DNA of 64,000 bases from Granulicella sp. dw_53 (GTDB taxonomy: Bacteria > Acidobacteriota > Terriglobia > Terriglobales > Acidobacteriaceae). A program made the translations under genes and the position numbers. Positions 34,301-41,418 of the stretch are shown in pieces. Below the pieces are notes generated by a model. The model did not search any database. It was not told where the DNA came from and saw only the letters and a list, made by a program, of their open reading frames with translations. Position 1 is the first letter of the stretch, and the number at the start of each line of letters is the position of its first letter. The stretch lies in the NCBI RefSeq assembly GCF_018449545.1, contig NZ_JAAVUR010000007.1, positions 1 to 64,000 on the forward strand, given 5' to 3'.

Positions 34301-34772
34301 CGTCTTCAATATCAGCAATCCAACCTCTCCCGTCGCGGCCTACCCGATCTCCGCACGAGGTTGTGGAAATCAGATGGTGATGGATGGGGCAGGCCATATC
34401 TTTACAGTCACTGGCAGCCCTGATACGACGGCTATTACTCCCGGCATTGTCGATGAGTTTGCCGTAAGCAGTTCCGGCGTGACCCAGATCTCTCCTTCCA
34501 CGGGCTATACCGGCACTGGTACCGGAGAGTCGCCGACCATCAATCCCGATCGAAATGCGTCACTTATTTTGCAGAACGGTTTGTCTGTACCAGCTGCGGG
34601 TGTGACGGGAGCGGCTATCGATGGCTCGGGGAATCTGTGGGTTCTCAATGTCGATACTGGATCGACGGCCTCACCTGGCAATGCGCTGGTGGAGTTTGTC
34701 GGAATCGCCGCACCGGTTGTTACCCCGACATCGCTTGCCCTTCAGTTTGGGCAGGTTGGTGTGCGTCCCTGA
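31302..34772 (+). CDS. Lipoprotein A: chitobiase-like repeats, conserved 4-Cys core, beta-propeller
   Basis: 1156 residues from the ATG at 31302 (AGGAG 5 bases upstream; an ATG 23 codons earlier lacks a leader). The lipoprotein signal is MQVLRRIVSRQVVLAMTLVG..., with lipobox MVGC and lipidated Cys near 28. Five tandem repeats of about 82 residues (about 40-450) follow; each has TPTFSPAGGTY, then IYYTxDGSxPT, as in chitobiase/hexosaminidase C-terminal domains. A conserved core (about 452-715) opens with a TTR-like sandwich (LPVNGAQVVLYAAG), then VVATGG, VVNEVTTVASAYALSQFM, INTLANTLNSC and DTLQAILNIAQHP. A propeller (about 720-1140) has blades such as AIDATGNIWVTG and AIDGSGNLWVLN. It ends EFVGIAAPVVTPTSLAL. 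It resembles lipoproteins B and C downstream. A surface-exposed binding or adhesion role is inferred. Confidence 0.88.
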   Translation: MQVLRRIVSRQVVLAMTLVGVLTMVGCSGDSSSSGPNVTATPTFNPGAGSYNTSQTVTISDSTPGAVLYCTTDGTTPTTSSPQCSQPTTVFKTEFLQAIAAAPGKTSSTVASAGYTINLNAAATPTFSPAGGSYTSAQTVTISDATAGANIYFTTDGSVPTATSTLYTAPLTISKSMTLSAIAIASGFANSGIASASYLVGTGTAAPVISPAGGTFGAAQNVTITDATSGANIYYTVDGSVPTSSSTPYSGPINVSANQTISTIAIASGTASVVTTASFTITIPAAAPPTFSPAGGTYSTAQNVILSDTTPGATIYYAVDGSTPTTSSTKYDNTSIAVGGSETIKAIATATGFGSSAVASATYTLNLSVATPTFSPAAGTFSAAQTVTINDATAGATIYYTIDGSAPSTSSTKYTGTAIAVASTETLNAVAAVGNTLSSVATATYTINIPSTFSGNVLSGTLPVNGAQVVLYAAGQSDYASSADTLSTTAVTTDASGAFAFSYNCPASPGDLVYVVATGGSTGSGGANPSLALMAALGPCGSIPPTTKVVVNEVTTVASAYALSQFMTGAANVGAAATTASYHGLANAFKTVRNLVDLTTGQALDHTPAYPTNLTGDPNILNNSTVPQSRINTLANTLNSCATAGGACSTLFQAATPSSGSAPADTLQAILNIAQHPGNQAGMVFNVAAGSGPFTPALTAAPNDWTLALTYTGGGLGFAPGIQIPFATGRNTSGQFLNTAMAIDATGNIWVTGFNNNSVNSTIDPDQFSGMIAEFSNQGTPLTQPSQFASGTPSAATFGGYIPIKQFTGNGINNGGTQVPQSIALDPSGNAWVLGGSGSAGGGSATTSSGGALTEIGPGLSVVLPYVNLGSASAYSSIAIDGGSNVWAFGSNGLQEFDSSGKLALGPDSGVNNPASPFGYGALPALIFDSNGTSLWASDNSCCGDLYQINPKNDTAIVDYFANAPGTYTPLVAGSADAATGNPGNIYGCGDANTTGPILDVFNISNPTSPVAAYPISARGCGNQMVMDGAGHIFTVTGSPDTTAITPGIVDEFAVSSSGVTQISPSTGYTGTGTGESPTINPDRNASLILQNGLSVPAAGVTGAAIDGSGNLWVLNVDTGSTASPGNALVEFVGIAAPVVTPTSLALQFGQVGVRP
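31419..32652 (+). repeat. Five tandem chitobiase-like repeats in lipoprotein A
   Basis: Five units of about 246 bases, each encoding TPTFSPAGGxY...TxAQTVTIxDATxGAxIYYTxDGSxPTxSSTxY...AIAxxxGxxxSxVASAxYTI. The first carries two extra cysteines (YCTTDGT and PQCSQ). Codon-level similarity between units suggests expansion by duplication. Confidence 0.85.
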
Positions 34773-34871
34773 TGAGCTGTGAAATTATCCGAAATAAATC
34801 CGAGAAATAACTTGCGCGTCGCAGCTCCTTTCCATACTTGGTGCGCAATCTCAACTTCGCCCTCTCCTGAT

Positions 34872-34909
34872 CTCTCCGCATCCGCGCCTTGTGTGACGGG
34901 TGCGGAGAG
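34872..34909. promoter_or_regulatory. 13-bp stem-loop in the sigma-factor leader
   Basis: CTCTCCGCATCCG (34872-34884) pairs with CGGGTGCGGAGAG (34897-34909) with one G-U wobble. It lies between lipoprotein A and the sigma factor gene, about 60 bases before the chosen sigma start, with no U-tract. It could be an operator, an attenuator or an mRNA-processing site setting the ratio of A to the downstream genes. Confidence 0.55.
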
Positions 34910-34967
34910 GCTAAGGAAACCGTCGGGGAAGGCAGGAGGCAGAGAAGGCAGAAATGGAGCGTCGAAG

Positions 34968-35657
34968 ATGGGGCCCTATCAAGATTCGGAGCCAGCAATC
35001 GAAGAGCAGTTCGGCCTGGATGTTGTGCAGGTACAGGTTTTTGGACCAGAAGATGAAGTCGATCGAACGTTGCATTTGCTGAGGAAGGAGGGCCTTGCGG
35101 AGAAAGAAGGAGAGGAGGTTAAGCAACTGGATGGCCTGGCCGATCCACACCAGAAGATTCTCGGCCTTTACGACGAATTCCGGCCTCGTTTGCTTCGCTA
35201 CATCCACAGCATGTACTTGAAGCGGGACGTAGCGGAGGAAGTGATTCAGGAGACCTTTCTACGGCTGACGACGGAGTTCATCCAGGGAAACGATATTGCG
35301 AATGTGCAGGGATGGATCGTACGGGTCGCTCACAATCTGGTAGTCGATGTCATTAAGAATAAAGAGAGAGATGCGGCTCGTACAGCCGAAATTAGTTCGA
35401 TTCCGTTTGAGACTTTTGTCGATCCCAAGGAAGGACCGGAAGAAGCGTACCAAAGAAAAGAACAGATCAACCGAATGGAGAGTGCACTTTTGACCCTCAG
35501 TCTTCAGCAGCGGCAGTGCTTCAACCTGAGAGTCCAAGGGTTTCGTTACAGGGATATCGCCGATGCGCTCGGGATCAGTGAGCAGCGGGCAGCAATTGTC
35601 GTCAAGCAGGTCGCCGTGCGATTGGCGGCTCTATGTGGATGGGAGGAACAAAGGTAG
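34968..35657 (+). CDS. ECF-type RNA polymerase sigma factor
   Basis: 229 residues from the ATG at 34968; a longer in-frame version from GTG 34779 would add 63 residues overlapping the hairpin. Region 2 (about 60-125) reads ILGLYDEFRPRLLRYIHSMYLKRDVAEEVIQETFLRL, with region 2.4-like VQGWIVRVAHNLVVDVIKNKERD. Region 4 (about 165-220) reads ALLTLSLQQRQCFNLRVQGFRYRDIADALGISEQRAAIVV. An acidic extension of about 55 residues precedes region 2. Its stop codon is one base from the anti-sigma GTG, so the pair is coupled. It is expected to direct transcription of this surface locus and perhaps itself. Confidence 0.93.
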   Translation: MGPYQDSEPAIEEQFGLDVVQVQVFGPEDEVDRTLHLLRKEGLAEKEGEEVKQLDGLADPHQKILGLYDEFRPRLLRYIHSMYLKRDVAEEVIQETFLRLTTEFIQGNDIANVQGWIVRVAHNLVVDVIKNKERDAARTAEISSIPFETFVDPKEGPEEAYQRKEQINRMESALLTLSLQQRQCFNLRVQGFRYRDIADALGISEQRAAIVVKQVAVRLAALCGWEEQR

Positions 35658-35658
35658 A

Positions 35659-37431
35659 GTGATCAATCAATTTCTGCAACACCTCATCCCGAGCCTCGAT
35701 GACCATCTCTCCGATGATCGAATGGCGAGCTTGTTCTGCAACGAACTGCCGCTCGGCGAACGATGGATCGCCAAACAACATCTTGCGACGTGTTGGCAGT
35801 GCCGCGTTCGGCAAGGAGACCTGGAAGGCTATCGCTCGGAATCAGTTATAGATTTTTATCGTGACGCCCTTAGTCATGAGGATTTGAAGTTGTCGCCGAA
35901 GCCGCGTGCTGAGTTTGCGCAGCGGCTGGAGCTTCATATCGAACGCTTACCCCGGCGGAGATGGTGGGCGATTCGCTTACCAAATATTTCTCTAGTTTTT
36001 TTACCTCCTATGAACCCTTCGCTCGCGATCTTTGGACTGTTTGCTTTTGCCACCGCCGTTTCCTTTCTGTTCTGGTGGCAGCAGCGCGTCCCCGATATCA
36101 CCTCGAACTCACTCCTGGTACGTGCCGCGAGGTGGGACTCGCCCAATCTGGGGTCTAGTATGGGCGTTGTCTATCAAACGGTTCGAATTACAGCACCGAA
36201 GTTGACGATGGAGCGCTCCATCTATCGGGATCTTGAAGGCAAGCGTCCGTTGAAGCCGGTGAGGTTAGTCGCAACACAAGAAGAGCTCAAGGGAGACTTG
36301 GCGCGCGCCGGAGTTAATTGGGATGAGCCAATTTCCGCTTCGGACTATCAGACGTGGCATGACCATCAGCACAGCCGTGCGGACAAGGTTACTCGTACAG
36401 GAGCGCATCTCCTGAGATTGACCACAACTGTAACCGACAGCTTAGTAACAACTCAATCGCTTACGGTGCGCGACACGGATTTTCATCCGGTGCGGCGGAC
36501 GGTCGCACTTCGTGACATCGGGACGGTTGAGATCGCAGAACTCGATTTTAAGATCCTGCCGTGGTCTGCTGTCGACGCGGACGTCTTTGAGACGATAGGC
36601 GGTATTTCGTCTCGAACGGTAGCAGGCCGCGCACGGGTCTTGCAGTTTCCGAAGATGCCGCAGATCGTGACGCAAGAACAACTCGATGAAGCGGAGTTGG
36701 CCGCGAGGCTCATCTTGAACTTGCTCCGCGCGGATAACGGTGAGCAGGTTGAAATTCGGCGCGGCCAGCGAGAAGTAAATGTCGAAGGAATCGTCGAAAC
36801 GGATGAACGCAAGCGGCAACTGCAAATGCAACTCAGGATGGTCCCACATGTAACGGTTTCTATATTAAGCGTGGCGGATCTGAAGAGTCTCCCCGGAGAC
36901 AGTAGTGCGCTAAGCGTCCAGACGGCCACTATGCCAGATCAGCCCTCGCCGCTTGAGACTCTATTGTTGGCCAAGGGCCGTAGTGTGAATGACACGAATG
37001 TCCTTGCGCAACGGCTCTTTAACGCAGCGTTGTCGATCAGCCAGGAGAGCCACGCGATTATCGACTTGCAGACGCGTTTTGCACCAGATGCACAGAGGGC
37101 AGTTGTTGCAACGGCTACGTTATCCGAACTGATCTATAGCCATCGGGAACGTCTTGAAGCGTCACTGAAGAGCGAACGCTCCTTAGTCGCGGATGTACAC
37201 GATCCCATTGCCTTGACCGGGTCTTTCGGAGCAAAAAGCCCTTCGCTTATGGTCTCAGCCGACAGGAACCTGGCGCTCTCGAAAGAACTTATGCAAACCA
37301 ATAACCCCGCTACGCGAAGCGCAGAGCAGATTCTCGCTGAGATGCTGGTTTCGATCGAAGAACTGACGATCGCCGCAAACGAAGTGTATGGGAAGTCTCA
37401 GAGAACATCCACTCTGAGCGGAAAGAATTAG
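35659..37431 (+). CDS. Zinc-type anti-sigma factor with large extracytoplasmic domain
   Basis: 590 residues from a GTG at 35659, one base after the sigma stop, with GGAGG and AAAGG upstream. The cytoplasmic part carries the zinc anti-sigma motif H41-x3-C45-x2-C48 (KQHLATCWQCR). One transmembrane helix (about 119-140, SLAIFGLFAFATAVSFLFWW) follows. The outer 450 residues have no recognised domain but include FHPVRRTVALRDIGTVEIAELDFKI-type strands and a late helical region (about 460-590). Typical zinc anti-sigmas have far smaller outer parts. Inference: it holds the sigma factor at the inner membrane and releases it on a periplasmic signal. Lipoprotein B begins 13 bases downstream. Confidence 0.85.
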   Translation: MINQFLQHLIPSLDDHLSDDRMASLFCNELPLGERWIAKQHLATCWQCRVRQGDLEGYRSESVIDFYRDALSHEDLKLSPKPRAEFAQRLELHIERLPRRRWWAIRLPNISLVFLPPMNPSLAIFGLFAFATAVSFLFWWQQRVPDITSNSLLVRAARWDSPNLGSSMGVVYQTVRITAPKLTMERSIYRDLEGKRPLKPVRLVATQEELKGDLARAGVNWDEPISASDYQTWHDHQHSRADKVTRTGAHLLRLTTTVTDSLVTTQSLTVRDTDFHPVRRTVALRDIGTVEIAELDFKILPWSAVDADVFETIGGISSRTVAGRARVLQFPKMPQIVTQEQLDEAELAARLILNLLRADNGEQVEIRRGQREVNVEGIVETDERKRQLQMQLRMVPHVTVSILSVADLKSLPGDSSALSVQTATMPDQPSPLETLLLAKGRSVNDTNVLAQRLFNAALSISQESHAIIDLQTRFAPDAQRAVVATATLSELIYSHRERLEASLKSERSLVADVHDPIALTGSFGAKSPSLMVSADRNLALSKELMQTNNPATRSAEQILAEMLVSIEELTIAANEVYGKSQRTSTLSGKN

Positions 37432-37444
37432 GACACGTCCGGCC

Positions 37445-40400
37445 ATGCAGTCAATTTTCTGTTCTCGAATTTTATTATCAAAGTCTGCTCTCCGATGGCT
37501 CATTACATCCGCTGCTGCGATGGGTTTCTTGATTGCGGGTTGTGGGAAGGGATCCACCCCCGGAGCGAAGGCTGGTCCGATCTTGATTGCGAATCCGAGT
37601 GGGGTGTCAGCACAGGCCAGCGCGCTGACAATTGGCTCTACGCTCAAGCTCAGCATGATGCCTTCAGGAGACACCATCAATGCAGGTGTCGACTGGGCCG
37701 TGACCTGTGGTGGCAATCCCATTAGCGGCAGCATCACAAATGGAGCATGCGGTACACTCGCTCCGGCACATACCGCGGATGGCGCGACGGTGTCATTTAC
37801 CGCTCCGTCCGTGGCTCCGATTGGCACCACCGTCACAATTACAGCGACGGTAACAAGTAATCCATCCCAAAGCAGCAATGTTAGTCTGACGGTACTTTCC
37901 ACGCCGATAGCTATCTCGTTCTTGACTCCTCCATCGACTTCAATGGAGATCAATACCATCACATCACTCACGGCCTCGGTGACGAATGATCCAAGCAACG
38001 GGGGCGTAATCTGGACGGCAACCTGCGGATCGACAGCATGCGGATCCTTCAACCCGGTGATTGCTCCATTTGGCTCTGGCACGACGTACACGTCCCCTTC
38101 CGCCGTCCCGCCTGGAGCAACGGTCACGATCACTGCAACTTCGCTGACCGATACCACTAAGTCTGTCAGTACGAAGATGACCATCACAGGTCCTCCCCCT
38201 CCACCTCCGCCGCCATTGCCAATTGCCATCACCGTCTTGCCGGCAAATGTCTACACTCAGAGAACCGGTGCGGGCCGCTCCGCCAATCTCACGGCCCTGG
38301 TTTCCAATGACTCTGCTGCCAGTGGCGTCGACTGGACGTTGAGCTGCAGTACATCGAATTGCGGGAGCATCTCAAACCATACAGCGAGTGGTTTTGCAGC
38401 TGCTTTTATCAACACCTCCAATGTTCCCATCGGAGGCACGATCACGATTACCGCGAAGTCTACTGCCGATCCGACGAAGTCGGCGTCTGCAACCGCGAAT
38501 GTGGTCACTGCCGCACCGATTGTGGTGGCCATGTCTACTACATCTCCACTTCCTGCGACTCTGAAGGCTGGCTCGCAGGCGACGCTCGCGGCAACAGCCG
38601 CACCCAATACCGGCAATGCCGGGATCAACTGGACGGCTACCTGCGGCGTTGCTGGTGGGTGTGGGACGTTCAATCTATCGCCGGCACATACGGCGAGCAG
38701 CGGTCAGATTATTTATAGCGCGCCGGCGACTGTACCGACGGGCAGTGTTGTAACGATCACGGCCTCCTCTGGAGCAACGACGCCTTCGAATTCGGCCATC
38801 GCCACAACCACAATCGTTGCAACTCCCCCACCTCCTCCGTCGCTCTCGTTTACACAAACACCGCCTACATCGCTGGTGAGCGCAACGCAGACTCCTATCG
38901 GAGTCGCGGTCGCGAATGATATCGCGCCGGGAGGCGTCATCTGGACGGTTCAATGCGGTAATACAGCTCCTGGAGGGTGCGGCTGGTTCGCACCCGCTCA
39001 GACGACAAGCGGTATGACGAGTGTGTATACGGCTCCCCCTGTTATGGCTTCTCCCGTTACGGCTCCCGCAACTTCCGTAACGCTCACCGCGACGTCGATC
39101 GCTGACCCAACTGTGAGTATTAGCTCCGACCCTATAGCAATCAATCCTGACACAACGCTAAAAGTCAGCTTCGTTCCATCGCTGCCATCGCAGATGCAGA
39201 TTAATACGAAAGTTAATCTCAATGCGGCGGTTGCAAATGATGCATCGCATGCCGGTGTGGATTGGCAGGTCTGCGCAAGCGGTTGTGGTTTCTTCACTAT
39301 TAAGCCTGAGATCCCCGCAATTCTGGAAACACCAACAACGCCTTATATGCCAACTGTTCCTGCGATCACTGCAACAACAGTCTCTGCATGGCCCAATGGC
39401 TTGCCGATTCCCTATACCGCTCCTCTCCAGGTGCCCTCTACCGGACCTGTAGCTGTCATTGCTTCGGCACATGCGGATACGTCAAAGGCTAATTCGAGCA
39501 CGATCACAATCAGTCCAGCACCGACTGGCCCGGGATTGAACGGTGTCGTGCAAGCAGGGTCAGAGCCGGTTGTTGGGGCCGCGGTCTCTTTGTATGCCGC
39601 TGGCATCAGTGGCTATGGATCGTTGGCCACGCTAGTTGCTTCTGCGCCTATTACCGATAGCAAAGGTGGTTTTACGATCGCCGGCAACTACACCTGTCCG
39701 AGTCCGGAAAGCCAGATGTATTTGGTGGCAACTGGCGGCAAAGTTGGGTCGAACGATGCAAACTCAAACCTCGCCCTGATGACTGCCCTTGGAAGCTGCG
39801 GCAATCTTAATTCGAGTTTGGTCGTGTTGAACGAGGTCACGACAGTCGCATCCGCATTCGCGACTGCGCCTTTTGCTTCCGATGATGCGCTTACAGGAAA
39901 CAGCAGCTATCTCTATCTAGGAACGAGCAGCAGTAATTCCGTTGGTTTAGCCAGTGCCTTCTCGGCGGTCAATAACCTGGTCGACATTTCTACCGGCCAG
40001 GTAAGGTTTCTGGTCCCCGCAGAGAACGCAGCAGTCCCGTATGTGGAGATCAATACTCTGGCCGACATCTTGAACGGCTGTGCGTCGACGTCGGGTGGTG
40101 TGAAAGGTGACGGAGGCGGATGCAGTACGTTGTTTACGGCGACAGATCTGTTGGGTACTGGAACCTATGCCGCTTCGATTACGCCCGCTGACACGTTGCA
40201 GGCCATCTTCAATATCGCGCAGCATCCAGTGACAAATTACGGATATAGCTTAGATGCAGCTAATCTGATGATTGGGCTGGCGTCCTCCGCTTCCCCCTTT
40301 CAGCCGATTCTGACAACGCAGCCTAGCGACTGGTCGATCTCACTCAACTACACAAGTGGAGGAGGCCTCTCCGCCGCGAGCGCAGTGGACTCCTTAGCGG

Positions 40401-41365
40401 TAGACGCCGCCGGCAATCTCTGGATTACAGATGTAAAGTCGCACAGTGTTATCGAGTGGAATCCTTTCGGCGCAGCGCTCTCTCCTTCCACTGGTTTCCC
40501 CGCGGGCGGTGGTCCCATCGCTATCGATGCGACTGGCAATGTGTGGATCTCCGGAGAGGGCGGTCTCAACGAGCTGACCAGTCTAGGTGCTCCTCTACCG
40601 TGGAGCCCCTTCGGCGGGGTATCTGGCGGTGGAGGCGATATCGCAATCGATGCCCTGGACAATCTCTGGATCACCAATTCGAGCGGTGTCAATGAGTTCA
40701 ACAACCTTGGATTGCAGCTCTCGCCGGTCGCGGGCTATACCACAGATGGCATATCGAACGTTGCTGCTGTAGGTATTGATAGCTTCAATAATGTATGGCT
40801 CGGGACAGGTTCCGATGACCAACATAGTACCGGCCAATTGATTGAGCTGACGAATCCGGGTGGTCAACTCATCATCAGCGGAGGACCCGGTTCTCCCAAG
40901 CCGCAAATGGCGGCGGACAACGCGGGCGATATTTGGTACGTCAGTGGCAGTGCAGTTTGCGAGGCCACCCCATACCTGGGCACGGGCAGCACGCTCGTAC
41001 CAACTTGTTACCCACAAGGGCCAAATTCAACCTCTAGCCCCCCAGGTATCGATGTACTGAATGCAAGAGGAATCGCGTTGGACGGTGCAGGTACCGTATG
41101 GGTTGCTGGTCAAGGCGGCGGCACTCAGCCAGCAGTCCTGCCTGGAGTCCTTCCCATCAAAGCGGGTTTCTCGCCTGCAAGTACAAAACCTTATGTGTCC
41201 CCTAGCCTCGAAGCCGGACCTCTGAGCGTTGCTGTCGATGGCTCCGGGAACGTTTGGGTTCTGTTGAAAGACAACACAGTCACCGAGTACGTCGGCGCCG
41301 CAGTACCGGTGGTGACGCCAATCGCGCTGGCGGTGAAGACAAAGCGGCTGGCGGCCAAGCCGTGA
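37445..41365 (+). CDS. Lipoprotein B: Ig-like repeats, conserved 4-Cys core, beta-propeller
   Basis: 1306 residues. The lipoprotein signal ends at LIAGC (Cys near 33). Six Ig-like repeats of about 100 residues (about 45-690) follow; each has a GVDWTxxC...CGxF element then YTAPxxVPxGxxVTITATSxADPTK. Poly-proline spacers (TGPPPPPPPPLP) separate some. The conserved core (about 697-975) reads PVVGAAVSLYAAG, YLVATGG, VVLNEVTTVASAF, INTLADILNGC and DTLQAIFNIAQHP, as in lipoproteins A and C. A propeller (about 980-1270) has blades like LAVDAAGNLWITD and IAIDATGNVWISG. It ends EYVGAAVPVVTPIALAV. It starts 13 bases after the anti-sigma gene and is thus part of the sigma operon. The stalk differs from that of A although core and propeller match. 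Confidence 0.88.
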   Translation: MQSIFCSRILLSKSALRWLITSAAAMGFLIAGCGKGSTPGAKAGPILIANPSGVSAQASALTIGSTLKLSMMPSGDTINAGVDWAVTCGGNPISGSITNGACGTLAPAHTADGATVSFTAPSVAPIGTTVTITATVTSNPSQSSNVSLTVLSTPIAISFLTPPSTSMEINTITSLTASVTNDPSNGGVIWTATCGSTACGSFNPVIAPFGSGTTYTSPSAVPPGATVTITATSLTDTTKSVSTKMTITGPPPPPPPPLPIAITVLPANVYTQRTGAGRSANLTALVSNDSAASGVDWTLSCSTSNCGSISNHTASGFAAAFINTSNVPIGGTITITAKSTADPTKSASATANVVTAAPIVVAMSTTSPLPATLKAGSQATLAATAAPNTGNAGINWTATCGVAGGCGTFNLSPAHTASSGQIIYSAPATVPTGSVVTITASSGATTPSNSAIATTTIVATPPPPPSLSFTQTPPTSLVSATQTPIGVAVANDIAPGGVIWTVQCGNTAPGGCGWFAPAQTTSGMTSVYTAPPVMASPVTAPATSVTLTATSIADPTVSISSDPIAINPDTTLKVSFVPSLPSQMQINTKVNLNAAVANDASHAGVDWQVCASGCGFFTIKPEIPAILETPTTPYMPTVPAITATTVSAWPNGLPIPYTAPLQVPSTGPVAVIASAHADTSKANSSTITISPAPTGPGLNGVVQAGSEPVVGAAVSLYAAGISGYGSLATLVASAPITDSKGGFTIAGNYTCPSPESQMYLVATGGKVGSNDANSNLALMTALGSCGNLNSSLVVLNEVTTVASAFATAPFASDDALTGNSSYLYLGTSSSNSVGLASAFSAVNNLVDISTGQVRFLVPAENAAVPYVEINTLADILNGCASTSGGVKGDGGGCSTLFTATDLLGTGTYAASITPADTLQAIFNIAQHPVTNYGYSLDAANLMIGLASSASPFQPILTTQPSDWSISLNYTSGGGLSAASAVDSLAVDAAGNLWITDVKSHSVIEWNPFGAALSPSTGFPAGGGPIAIDATGNVWISGEGGLNELTSLGAPLPWSPFGGVSGGGGDIAIDALDNLWITNSSGVNEFNNLGLQLSPVAGYTTDGISNVAAVGIDSFNNVWLGTGSDDQHSTGQLIELTNPGGQLIISGGPGSPKPQMAADNAGDIWYVSGSAVCEATPYLGTGSTLVPTCYPQGPNSTSSPPGIDVLNARGIALDGAGTVWVAGQGGGTQPAVLPGVLPIKAGFSPASTKPYVSPSLEAGPLSVAVDGSGNVWVLLKDNTVTEYVGAAVPVVTPIALAVKTKRLAAKP
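37570..39520 (+). repeat. Six Ig-like repeats in lipoprotein B
   Basis: Units of about 300 bases. Consensus features are a Trp-x-x-x-Cys followed after a few residues by Cys-Gly (probable disulfide), then SGxxxxYTAPxxVPxGxxVTITATSxADPTKS. The last unit is longer and more divergent. Boundaries are approximate. Confidence 0.8.
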
Positions 41366-41418
41366 GAAGCGCCATATTCTCTGCTAACTCATATCGATGC
41401 TGTGAAGAAAAGGAAGCA

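Noticed and set aside
37255..38232. A 325-residue minus-strand frame with transmembrane-like stretches
   Set aside because: It is antisense to lipoprotein B; the hydrophobic look comes from Thr/Ser-rich codons read backwards.
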